64,000 nt of DNA, taken from NCBI GenBank assembly GCA_002082585.1, contig CP020563.1, positions 558,001 through 622,000 on the forward strand, written 5' to 3'. The translations under genes were made by a program, and so were the position numbers. Below, one piece after another: positions 29,798 through 37,523 of the stretch. Under the pieces are notes generated by a model that was not told the origin of the DNA, searched no databases, and saw nothing but the letters and a program-made list of their open reading frames with translations. The stretch is from Kitasatospora albolonga. Its GTDB lineage: Bacteria; Actinomycetota; Actinomycetes; Streptomycetales; Streptomycetaceae. Within the stretch, counting starts at the first letter, position 1. The number at the start of each line of letters is the position of its first letter.

Positions 29798-31087
29798 ATG
29801 GAACCGAGCTCCACCACCAGCACACCGGCCGACGCCGGTCCCGGCGTCGACTGGCCCCGTATCAACAGCCTCGTCGTGGGCCAGGCCGCCGTCCAGGCAG
29901 GAAGTTTCGCCCTGCTCATCGCCATGAGCTGGACCGCGATCCAGCTCGGCGGGCACGGCGCCGTCACCTTCGTCATCCTCGCCTCCACGCTTCCGCGCGC
30001 CCTGATGCTCCTGTTCGGCGGGGCCCTCACCGACGCGCTGGGCCCCCGTGTCCTGCTGCTGCGCGCGACCTCCACCCGGATCGCCGTCCTGGCCGCCGGG
30101 GCCGTGGTCACCGCGACCACGGACGCGCTGTGGCCGCTGATCGCCATCGCCGTCGTCGAGGGGTCGCTCCTCGGACTCACCGGACCGGCCTCCGGGGTCC
30201 TGCTGACCCGTCTCGCCCCCGACGAACACCTCGGCCGCGCCAACTCCCTCTTCTCGATGGTGCTGCGCCTGGCGCCGATCGCGGGAACCCCGCTCGGGGC
30301 GTGGCTCGTCACCGTCGGCGGGCTGTCGGGGGTCATGGTGCTGGCCGCCGTCGGCTGTGCCGTCTGGCTGGTCTGCGCCGCCCACGTCACCCACCGGATG
30401 GCACGCCCCGAACGCCGGGCGTCCGGGCCCTCCGTCCTGCGCCGGTCCGGCGACGGTTTCCGGCTCCTGGCCGCCCACCCGCGCCTGCTGTGGATGTTCG
30501 TCGCCTGCTTCTGCCTGGACCTGGCGTTCGCGTGGCCGGCCGAGGTGGCCCTGCCGCTCCAGGCGTCCGGCAAGGGCTGGGGGGTCGGCGCGGTGGCCCT
30601 GGTGCTCGCCGCCTTCAGCGCGGGGGCCCTGGCGTCGGCAGCGGCCGGTGCGGCCCTGGCCCACCGCATCCCGGTCTTCCTCAAGCTGGTGGTGACGGGC
30701 ACCGGGCTCGCCGCCGGTATGGCCGCGATGGCGCTCATGCCCTCACCCGGCACGCTCGCCGGGGTGGCCTGTGCCGTCGGCGTCTTCTCCGGCCTCAACG
30801 GACCCGCTCTCGTGACGGCCTATCAGCAGGCCGTCCCCGAGGGCCGGATGGGCGCGGCGATGTCCGTCCTGAGCCTGGCCACCATCGGCGCGGCCCCGCT
30901 GTCCCTCGCCCTGTTCAGCGCCGTCTCCCTGTACCTCGGGGTGACGGGGACCTGGCTGCTCTGCGCGGCGATCGCGTTCCTCTCCCCGCTCGCGGCGGCC
31001 ATGGCGCTGCGGACCCCGCCGGGGAAGACGGCGGAACCCCGGACGGAGGCCCGTCCCGTACCCGACACGACCACCACTCCCGTATGA
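29798..31087 (+). CDS. MFS transporter, probable exporter
   Basis: A 429-aa major facilitator protein with about 10-12 hydrophobic helices and the typical cytoplasmic loop after helix 2 (GGALTDALGPR). It resembles MFS proteins encoded inside biosynthetic clusters. It probably exports the peptide or confers self-resistance. It starts at ATG 29798 with AGAAGG upstream and is followed closely by the PPTase gene. Confidence 0.85.
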   Translation: MEPSSTTSTPADAGPGVDWPRINSLVVGQAAVQAGSFALLIAMSWTAIQLGGHGAVTFVILASTLPRALMLLFGGALTDALGPRVLLLRATSTRIAVLAAGAVVTATTDALWPLIAIAVVEGSLLGLTGPASGVLLTRLAPDEHLGRANSLFSMVLRLAPIAGTPLGAWLVTVGGLSGVMVLAAVGCAVWLVCAAHVTHRMARPERRASGPSVLRRSGDGFRLLAAHPRLLWMFVACFCLDLAFAWPAEVALPLQASGKGWGVGAVALVLAAFSAGALASAAAGAALAHRIPVFLKLVVTGTGLAAGMAAMALMPSPGTLAGVACAVGVFSGLNGPALVTAYQQAVPEGRMGAAMSVLSLATIGAAPLSLALFSAVSLYLGVTGTWLLCAAIAFLSPLAAAMALRTPPGKTAEPRTEARPVPDTTTTPV

Positions 31088-31126
31088 GGCCGACATGCCC
31101 CCTGTCATGACCCCTGTGAGGCAGAC

Positions 31127-32041
31127 ATGACCCCACCCCTGGCATCCCGCATGCCCCCGCCGCCGACGTCCCGCTCCCGGCCCGGCTCCGCGACGGACGG
31201 CTCCCCGTCCGGCTCCATGACGGGTGGTACCCGGCCCCCCGGCTCCACGGCGTCCGGCCCCCTGTCCGGCTCCGCGGCGGACGGTACCCGGCCCCCCGGT
31301 TCCGCGGCGGGCGGCATCCTGTTCCCCGATCCCCTCCCGCCCCTGACGTCGGCCCTGCCCCGGCAGCCCCCGCCCACCCCGGCCCGTCCGCACCTGTGGC
31401 TCGTCACCACGGCCGTCCACCAGGAGACCGTCACCCGCTACGCCCCCCTCGTCCTCGACCCGGCCGAGCTCGCCCGCGCCGAGGAGTTCCGCCGCCCCGG
31501 CGACCGGGCCACCTACATGTGCGCCCACGTGGGACTGCGCCGCCTGCTCGCCGCACACCTGGGCATCGCCCCCCGGGCCGTGTCGGTGGCCCGGGCCCCC
31601 TGCCCCTGCTGCGGGGAGCCGCACGGGCGCCCGGTGCTCCCGGACGGGCGGCTGCACTTCTCGCTCTCCCACTGCGAGGGGCTGAGCCTGATCGCGGTCG
31701 CCGCCACCCCGGTCGGCGTGGACGTCGAGCCGGTGCCCCCGCCGCAGACCGTCGCGGAGGCCGCCGATGTCCTCCACCCGGCCGAGTCGGCCGAACTCGC
31801 GGCGCTGGCCCCCGGTCCGGGTGCCGCCGCCTTCGCCCGCGTATGGACCAGGAAGGAGGCGTACCTGAAGGGGACCGGCGTCGGCCTGGGCGCGGACCCG
31901 GCGGCCGAGTACGTGGGCTCCGGGCCGGTGCCGACCGACCCGGCCGGCTGGCTGCTGGCCGATGTGGCGGTCCCCGCCGGCCACCGCGCGGCCGTGGCGG
32001 TGCGGATGGTGAGGGGGGCTTCCCCGCCGAAGCCTCCCTGA
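31127..32041 (+). CDS. Sfp-type 4'-phosphopantetheinyl transferase
   Basis: A 304-aa PPTase that would attach the phosphopantetheine arm to the T domains of the NRPSs. The catalytic signatures are HFSLSHC, GVDVEPV and WTRKEAYLKG. The catalytic part begins near residue 85. The preceding residues are a low-complexity Gly/Ser/Pro tail partly made of a 19-aa repeat. ATG 31127 has GAGG upstream and I see no better internal start. A dedicated PPTase fits the number of carriers in the cluster. Confidence 0.93.
   Translation: MTPPLASRMPPPPTSRSRPGSATDGSPSGSMTGGTRPPGSTASGPLSGSAADGTRPPGSAAGGILFPDPLPPLTSALPRQPPPTPARPHLWLVTTAVHQETVTRYAPLVLDPAELARAEEFRRPGDRATYMCAHVGLRRLLAAHLGIAPRAVSVARAPCPCCGEPHGRPVLPDGRLHFSLSHCEGLSLIAVAATPVGVDVEPVPPPQTVAEAADVLHPAESAELAALAPGPGAAAFARVWTRKEAYLKGTGVGLGADPAAEYVGSGPVPTDPAGWLLADVAVPAGHRAAVAVRMVRGASPPKPP
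31209..31322 (+). repeat. 57-bp direct repeat in the PPTase N-terminus
   Basis: Two imperfect 57-bp units (31209-31265 and 31266-31322) encode 19 residues each and account for much of the N-terminal tail. Confidence 0.75.
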
Positions 32042-32067
32042 GACCCCTGAGGCGTCTTCTCCTCGCC

Positions 32068-32110
32068 CTGTGCCGGTACCGTCCAGCTACCGGCGCCCGG
32101 TCCGGCACAG
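32068..32110 (+). other. Long inverted repeat upstream of the flavin oxidase gene
   Basis: CTGTGCCGG at 32068-32076 pairs with CCGGCACAG at 32102-32110. The 25-nt interior can form its own small stem (GGTA/TACC). It lies between the PPTase stop and the oxidase ATG and may attenuate or regulate. Confidence 0.4.
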
Positions 32111-32125
32111 GAAAGGAACACGCTC

Positions 32126-33238
32126 ATGGCTCTTCGCGTTCTCGTCGTCGGCGGCGGGCTGATGGGGGCGGCTGCCGCCTGGCGCCTCTCGGCGCGCGGT
32201 CACCGGGTCACCGTGCTGGAACGTTTCGGTCCGGGGCACGACCGGGGCAGCTCGTACGGCACCTCCCGGATCTTCCGGCTGGCGTACGCGGAGCCCTCGT
32301 ACACGGAGCTGGCGCTCCGGGCGCTGCCCCTGTGGCGGCGGCTGGAGGAGGAGAGCGGGCAGCCGGTCCTGACGCTCACCGGGGCCGTCGACCACGGTTC
32401 GCCCCGGGCGCTGGACCGGCTGGCCGAGGTGCTCGGCGCGGCGGGCCGGTCCGCGCGGCGGCTGTCGCCCGGGGAGGTGGCCGACCGGTGGCCGGGGCTC
32501 CGGGCCGACACGGCCGCGCTGTACCACCCGGACGCCGGCCGGGTGCACGCGGACGACGCCGTGTCCGCGCTGCTGAAGGCGGCCGGGCAGCGGGGCGCCG
32601 AGGTACGGCACGGGGTGCGCGTGACGGAGATCCGGCGTTGCGGACGTACCGGGGACGGGGTCACCGTACTCACGGACGCCGACGAGGCGTTGACGGCGGA
32701 CGCGGTCGTGGTCGCCGTGGGCGGGTGGGCGCCCGGTTTCCTGCCGGCCGTGGTGAGCGGTCTGCCGCCGATGCGGGTCACCCAGGAGCAGCCGGTGCAC
32801 TTCCCGGTCCCGGACGCGCTGGAGTGGCCGTCGTTCATCCACCACCCGGGGGCCGGTTTCCGGCTGCCGGGCGGTGTGTACGGGCTGGGCAGCGTCGACG
32901 GCGTCAAGATCGGCCTGCACGGTGTCGGGCCGGTCGTGGACCCCGACCACCGCGACCGTACGCCGGACCCGGCGGTCACCGAACGCCTCCGCGCCTACGC
33001 CGAGGAGTGGCTGCCCGGGGCGGCGGGCACCGAGCCGACCCCCCTGACCTGCCTCTACACCACCACGCCCGACGAGGACTTCGTCATCGACCGGCAGGGG
33101 CCGGTCACCGTGCTGGCGGGCTTCTCCGGGCACGGGTTCAAGTTCGGCCCGGCCATCGGCGACCTGGCCGCCGACCTGGTCGAGGGCGGACCGGGTCTCC
33201 CCCGGTTCGCCCTCGGCCGGACGGCCCCCGCACGCTGA
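32126..33238 (+). CDS. Sarcosine-oxidase/N-methyltryptophan-oxidase-like flavoenzyme
   Basis: A 370-aa FAD amine oxidase of the monomeric sarcosine oxidase family. The dinucleotide motif is VVGGGLMGAAAAWRL. A Cys in TCLYTTTPDEDF sits where monomeric sarcosine oxidase attaches FAD covalently. Such enzymes oxidise N-methyl amino acids or cyclic imino acids. It may be the last gene of the peptide cluster or a housekeeping neighbour. It has a good ribosome site (GGAAAGGAA) and an 84-nt gap from the PPTase. Confidence 0.85.
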   Translation: MALRVLVVGGGLMGAAAAWRLSARGHRVTVLERFGPGHDRGSSYGTSRIFRLAYAEPSYTELALRALPLWRRLEEESGQPVLTLTGAVDHGSPRALDRLAEVLGAAGRSARRLSPGEVADRWPGLRADTAALYHPDAGRVHADDAVSALLKAAGQRGAEVRHGVRVTEIRRCGRTGDGVTVLTDADEALTADAVVVAVGGWAPGFLPAVVSGLPPMRVTQEQPVHFPVPDALEWPSFIHHPGAGFRLPGGVYGLGSVDGVKIGLHGVGPVVDPDHRDRTPDPAVTERLRAYAEEWLPGAAGTEPTPLTCLYTTTPDEDFVIDRQGPVTVLAGFSGHGFKFGPAIGDLAADLVEGGPGLPRFALGRTAPAR

Positions 33239-33266
33239 AGCCGCTCAGGACCGGAGCAATCAGGTC

Positions 33267-33434
33267 CTAGTCGGCCCGGGAGTCCTCCTCCGGAGGACGG
33301 CGTACCTCCTCGCGGTCCTTCTCCAGGCGCTCGTCGAGCTTCCTCTCGTCCGGGCGCCGGGGCATACCGCGGCTGTGGCCGGTGTCGGGGTCGCCCTCGA
33401 CCTCTTCGTTGGACTTGTGGTGGTGATGGGACAT
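33267..33434 (-). CDS. 55-aa highly charged protein coupled to the Clp ATPase
   Basis: This short gene starts at ATG 33434, only 2 nt after the stop of the Clp ATPase gene, so it should be translated by coupling. The product begins MSHHHHKSNEE and continues with an Arg/Glu/Asp-rich stretch (KLDERLEKDREE) predicted helical. No family is recognised. Its position suggests an adaptor or regulator of the ATPase, or simply a small stress protein. Confidence 0.65.
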   Translation of the reverse strand: MSHHHHKSNEEVEGDPDTGHSRGMPRRPDERKLDERLEKDREEVRRPPEEDSRAD

Positions 33435-33436
33435 GG

Positions 33437-35938
33437 TTACTCCTTTTCCGTACCGTTCGTGCGGATCGTGCAGTGGAGGGAGTCGTCCTTCACATCGGCG
33501 ACGATCGTGTCGCCGGGCTCGGCCTCGCCGCCGAGGAGCAGGGAGGCGACGCGGTTGTCCAGTTCCGTCTGGATCGTGCGGCGCAGCGGACGGGCCCCGA
33601 ACGCCGGCTGGTAGCCGTGGGCCACGAGGAGCTTCTTCGCCGCGTCGGTGACCTCCAGCGTCAGCCCCTGCGCGTGGACGCGGCGCTTGCTGCGGTCCAG
33701 CAGGTGGTCGACGATCTCGGACAGGTCGTCCTCGGTGAGGCTGTGGAAGACGATGATGTCGTCGATGCGGTTGAGGAACTCGGGCAGGAACCGGCCCCGC
33801 AGATCCTCCATCAGCTCGTCCTTGAGCTCGGCGGCGTCGCCCTCGTGGGCGAGGATGCGGTGGGCGCCGATGTTGGACGTCATGATGACGACGCAGTGGC
33901 GGAAGTCGACCGTGCGGCCCTGGCCGTCCGTGAGCCGGCCGTCGTCGAGGATCTGGAGCAGCGTGTTGAAGACGTCGGGGTGCGCCTTCTCCACCTCGTC
34001 GAAGAGCACCACGCTGTACGGGCGGCGCCGCACCTTCTCCGTCAGCTGGCCGGCCTCCTCGTACCCGACGTATCCGGGCGGGGCGCCGACGAGCCGGGCG
34101 ACCGTGTGCTTCTCCTGGAACTCGCTCATGTCGAACCGGATCATCCGGTCGTCGTCGCCGAACAGCAGCTCGGCCAGGGTCTTGGCCAGCTCGGTCTTGC
34201 CCACGCCGGTGGGCCCGAGGAAGAGGAACGAGCCGACGGGCCGGTCCGGGTCGCCCATGCCCGCGCGGTTGCGGCGTACGGCTTCGGAGACGGCGGTGAC
34301 GGCCTCGTCCTGGCCGACGATCCGGGCGTGCATCTCCTCCTCCAGCTTGAGGAGTTTCTCCTTCTCGCCCGCGGTGAGCTGGGCGACCGGGATGCCCGTG
34401 CGGCGGGAGACGATTCCGGCGATGTCGGCGGCCGTCACGGAGACGACGCCCTCACGGCGTTCCTCGATGCCCGCGAGCTCGCCCTCCACCTCGGCGATCT
34501 GCTCCTTGAGCTCCTTGGCCCGCTCGAACTCCTCGGCCGCCGCGGCCTGGTCCTTCTCCCGGCGCAGCTTCGCGAGGCGGTCCTCCCGGCTGACGACCTC
34601 GGTGGAGCGGTTCGCGCTGCGCAGCCGTACGCGGGCACCGGCCTGGTCCATCAGGTCGATGGCCTTGTCGGGCAGGAAGCGGTCGGAGATGTAGCGGTCG
34701 GACAGCTCGGCCGCCGCCGTCAGGGCCCCGTCGGCGAAGCGGACCTGGTGGTGGGCCTCGTACGCGTCCCGCAGCCCTTCGAGGATCTGTACGGTCTCCT
34801 CGACGGTGGGCTCCGGGATCAGGACGGGCTGGAAGCGGCGCTCCAGGGCGGCGTCCTTCTCGATGTGCTTGCGGTACTCGTCGATCGTCGTCGCGCCGAC
34901 CACATGGAGCTCGCCGCGGGCGAGGGCGGGCTTGAGCATGTTGCCCGCGTCCATCGAGCCCTCGCCGGTCGCACCCGCGCCGACGACGGTGTGGAGTTCG
35001 TCGATGAAGAGGATGATCTCGCCCTCGGCCTGCTGGACGTCCTCGATGACCTTCTTCAGCCGTTCCTCGAACTGGCCGCGGTACTGGGCCCCGGCCACCA
35101 TGCCGGACAGGTCCAGCGAGACGACCCGCTTGTCCTTCAGCGTGTCGGGGACCTCGCCCCCGACGATGCGCTGGGCGAGCCCCTCCACGATGGCGGTCTT
35201 CCCGACGCCGGGCTCACCGATGAGCACGGGGTTGTTCTTGGAGCGCCGCGACAGGATCTCGATGGTCTGCTCGATCTCCTCGGCCCGGCCGACCACGGGG
35301 TCCAGCCTGCCCGCCCGGGCCTCCTCGGTCAGGTCCCGGCCGAACTCGTCCAGGGTCGTGGCCGGCTGCTGCTTCGCGGAGCCGGGGGCGTTGCCCTGCC
35401 CGCGTACCGCCTGATCGGCCATGCCACGCAGCTCGGAGACGTCCAGGTCCTGGGCGCGCAGGAACCGGGAGGCGCCGGAGTCGGCGTCCTTGAGGAGGGC
35501 CCCGAGGATGTGCTCGGGCCCGATGTAGGAGACCTCGGCCGCCTGCGACCTGGCGTGGGCGAGGGCGAGGGTCCGCTTGGCGGCGGGGGTGAGACCGGGT
35601 TCGGAGGACGGCTCCTCGGACTCCCGGGGCAGCACCTCGGCGATCCTCTCCCCGAGCTTCACGGGATCGACCCCGGCCCGGGCGAGCAGTCTGCGGGTGG
35701 GCTCGACCTGGGTCGCGGCCCACAGGAGGTGCTCCGTATCGAGGTCGGACGTACCGTCCTCGACCGCTCTGCGGGCGGCGGCGTCCAGGAGCTCGCGTGC
35801 GGGCTCCGTGAGGAGCCGGCCGATGGGTACCCGCTGCACGGCCGGGGGCGATGAGGCGGGCGACATACCGAAGAAACGATTCAGCAGCTCGCTGAACGGG
35901 TCGGGCGAACCGGAGGGAGAACCGAATGCCATCGACAT
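33437..35938 (-). CDS. ClpC/ClpB-type AAA+ unfoldase
   Basis: An 833-aa two-ring AAA+ ATPase. It has an N-terminal Clp repeat domain, a first Walker A GEPGVGKT, a short middle domain with the [19 protein letters not shown] pattern, and a second Walker [13 protein letters not shown]. The short middle domain is ClpC-like, not the long ClpB propeller. The N-terminus ([10 protein letters not shown]) differs from housekeeping ClpC1, so this is probably a paralogue. The start at 35938 has AGGAG 6 nt upstream; the longer open frame upstream is not supported. A lone ACTCAA half-site (35974-35979) recalls HspR operators but has no partner. Confidence 0.93.
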   Translation of the reverse strand: MSMAFGSPSGSPDPFSELLNRFFGMSPASSPPAVQRVPIGRLLTEPARELLDAAARRAVEDGTSDLDTEHLLWAATQVEPTRRLLARAGVDPVKLGERIAEVLPRESEEPSSEPGLTPAAKRTLALAHARSQAAEVSYIGPEHILGALLKDADSGASRFLRAQDLDVSELRGMADQAVRGQGNAPGSAKQQPATTLDEFGRDLTEEARAGRLDPVVGRAEEIEQTIEILSRRSKNNPVLIGEPGVGKTAIVEGLAQRIVGGEVPDTLKDKRVVSLDLSGMVAGAQYRGQFEERLKKVIEDVQQAEGEIILFIDELHTVVGAGATGEGSMDAGNMLKPALARGELHVVGATTIDEYRKHIEKDAALERRFQPVLIPEPTVEETVQILEGLRDAYEAHHQVRFADGALTAAAELSDRYISDRFLPDKAIDLMDQAGARVRLRSANRSTEVVSREDRLAKLRREKDQAAAAEEFERAKELKEQIAEVEGELAGIEERREGVVSVTAADIAGIVSRRTGIPVAQLTAGEKEKLLKLEEEMHARIVGQDEAVTAVSEAVRRNRAGMGDPDRPVGSFLFLGPTGVGKTELAKTLAELLFGDDDRMIRFDMSEFQEKHTVARLVGAPPGYVGYEEAGQLTEKVRRRPYSVVLFDEVEKAHPDVFNTLLQILDDGRLTDGQGRTVDFRHCVVIMTSNIGAHRILAHEGDAAELKDELMEDLRGRFLPEFLNRIDDIIVFHSLTEDDLSEIVDHLLDRSKRRVHAQGLTLEVTDAAKKLLVAHGYQPAFGARPLRRTIQTELDNRVASLLLGGEAEPGDTIVADVKDDSLHCTIRTNGTEKE

Positions 35939-36177
35939 GCCAGCTCCTGATGAGCGACGGGAGGGACCCACCCACTCAAACCCGACGCCTCTCGCTCCGC
36001 AAACGGTACGGACGGCCACCGCACGGCCACCGCGGCGACGGCACAGTCCCGGACGAGGCGACGGCACAGTCCCGGCCAAGCAGTCGCATGTTCCCTTACG
36101 GGTCACCCGAATGCCGCATTCCCCCCGGCGGGAAAGATCGTTGTGCGGGGTGCGATAGCGCAGGAAACGAGGAGCAG

Positions 36178-36465
36178 ATGTACGAAGGAAGCATTCCGCT
36201 CGAGGACTTTCTCGACACCATGAACCGGTTGCAGGCCGACTTCGAACGACGCCTTGGAGGCATCGAGAGCAGGACACCGCCCGCACCCCTGGTACACGCT
36301 CACACGCAGGAACGTTCCAGCGCATCGGCCTGGGCGCCGGAGGACGGCTACCGCCCGCTCGGGATCGAGGCCATCTGGGCCACGGCCCGCACCTCGCCGG
36401 ACGAAGGTCCGAACAGCCCGCGGGAACACCCCTCCTCCCGCCGCTGGGGCGCTCCCGCCGACTAG
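36178..36465 (+). CDS. 95-aa hypothetical protein
   Basis: Starts at ATG 36178 directly after GAGGAGC. The product begins MYEGSIPLEDFLDTMNRLQADFERRLGG, a likely helix, and then becomes Pro/Ser-rich and probably disordered. No family is recognised. It is divergent from the Clp ATPase across a 239-nt region, and I see no further gene in that region. Confidence 0.6.
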   Translation: MYEGSIPLEDFLDTMNRLQADFERRLGGIESRTPPAPLVHAHTQERSSASAWAPEDGYRPLGIEAIWATARTSPDEGPNSPREHPSSRRWGAPAD

Positions 36466-36565
36466 TCAACCCGGGACCGACTGGTCAACCCGGGAAGAAA
36501 CGTTCATCCCTCCTACCGCCCCAGCCCCCGCTCCCACCCTCCCCCGGCAGGCCACAGGTCAGCGA

Positions 36566-36868
36566 TCAGTGGTCGTCCCAGTGCCCGTCGTGCTCGGAGT
36601 GCCGGTGGCCGTCGTGGACGTAGTCCACGTGGTCGCCGTGCGGGACGGCGACATGGCCGCAGTCCTGGCCGTGCTGGTGGTCGTGGCCCTCGTGGACCGC
36701 GTGGCCGGACTTCACGCACTCGTCCACATGGTCACCGTGCACACGGTGCAGATGGTCGTCATGGACGTAGTCGACGTGGTCCTCGTGCGGGATCGCGACG
36801 TGTCCGCACCCCGGAGCGTGCCGGTGGGCGTGGTCGGAATGGGGGCGGTGCTCCGTGGTGGCGGACAT
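36566..36868 (-). CDS. Histidine-rich metal-binding repeat protein
   Basis: A 100-aa cytoplasmic protein with more than a fifth His. It contains two similar halves built on the motif CGHVAxPHxDHVDYVHD. No signal peptide is visible. The composition suggests zinc or nickel binding or storage. It starts at ATG 36868 after GAGGAGCCGC, with an AT-rich palindromic box about 75-90 nt upstream. Similar His-rich proteins are common in Streptomyces but their role is not firmly assigned. Confidence 0.75.
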   Translation of the reverse strand: MSATTEHRPHSDHAHRHAPGCGHVAIPHEDHVDYVHDDHLHRVHGDHVDECVKSGHAVHEGHDHQHGQDCGHVAVPHGDHVDYVHDGHRHSEHDGHWDDH

Positions 36869-36937
36869 CTGCGCGGCTCCTCTTCGACTGGGGCATGACT
36901 GTCCCGGCCGGAGGCCGGGCACGCATACCTCGCGGCT

Positions 36938-36960
36938 TATAAGCAATTTTATCGCTATTT
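36938..36960 (-). promoter_or_regulatory. AT-rich candidate metalloregulator box/promoter
   Basis: A sharp AT island in very GC-rich DNA contains AGCAATTTTATCGCT (36942-36956), an imperfect palindrome. It sits upstream of the His-rich gene. It could be a Zur/Fur-family operator, a -10 region, or both. It does not match a textbook Zur box exactly. Confidence 0.4.
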
Positions 36961-37127
36961 GCCCAGGAATTCCGAGGGAACCGTGGGGACTGGGTGAAGC
37001 ACCAGCTCCCCCAGGGCGCGCGGGACCGGCCTGACCGACTGGAGGGGTGCCGGAGAGGGTGAAGGCGATCACCGGGCGCACCGTTCCTCTATCGTGATCA
37101 CGGCAACTCCCGCGCCCAGAGGAAGCG

Positions 37128-37469
37128 TTGATACCGGTGACAGCGCACGTGACCGCCCTCCGTCCGCTGCCCGACCTGCTCCGGGAGCACGCCCGGCGCC
37201 TCGGCACCAGGACCGCCTTCCAGGACAGCCGTTCCCGGGTGACCTACAGCGAACTGGAGCTGCGGACCGGCCGGTTGGCGGGACATCTCGTCAACCTCGG
37301 TCTGCGGCACGGGGAGCGGGCGGCGATCCTCCTGGGCAGCCGGGTGGAAGCCGTCGAGAGCGTCCTCGCAGCCCTCATGGCCCCCACCCTCCTCGTCCGG
37401 GCCGGAGGCCACGGCCCTGCACCGGACCTGACGCCGGGGTCCCTGCTCGTACGGCCCCGGGGCTCGTAA
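37128..37469 (+). pseudogene. N-terminal fragment of an AMP-binding ligase
   Basis: A 113-aa frame with a TTG start at 37128 behind AGAGGAAG (GTG 37137 is also possible). The product matches only the first 80-90 residues of fatty-acyl-CoA/AMP ligases: the LPDLLREHARRLGTRTAF region, VTYSELE and VESVLAALMA. It then runs out into unrelated sequence before the TSGTTG-type nucleotide motif. It lacks all catalytic motifs, so it is most likely a truncated remnant. A hairpin follows immediately. Confidence 0.65.
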
Positions 37470-37473
37470 GCTC

Positions 37474-37504
37474 GTACGGCCCCGGGACGGACTCGGGGCC
37501 GTAC
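37474..37504 (+). terminator. Hairpin between convergent genes
   Basis: GTACGGCCCCG at 37474-37484 pairs perfectly with 37494-37504. It lies between the ligase fragment and the convergent defence operon and could terminate both. Confidence 0.65.
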
Positions 37505-37523
37505 AGCTCTCCGGGTCGTGGCG

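Noticed and set aside
33247..33268. Terminator between the flavin oxidase and the 55-aa gene
   Set aside because: AGGACC/GGTCCT gives only a 6-bp stem with a 10-nt loop and overlaps the stop codon; too weak to call.
35970..35980. HspR operator upstream of the Clp ATPase
   Set aside because: Only one half-site (ACTCAA) is present, with no inverted partner at the expected spacing.
35939..36469. N-terminal extension of the Clp ATPase frame
   Set aside because: The extra residues are unlike any Clp N-domain, and ATG 35938 has a well-spaced AGGAG.
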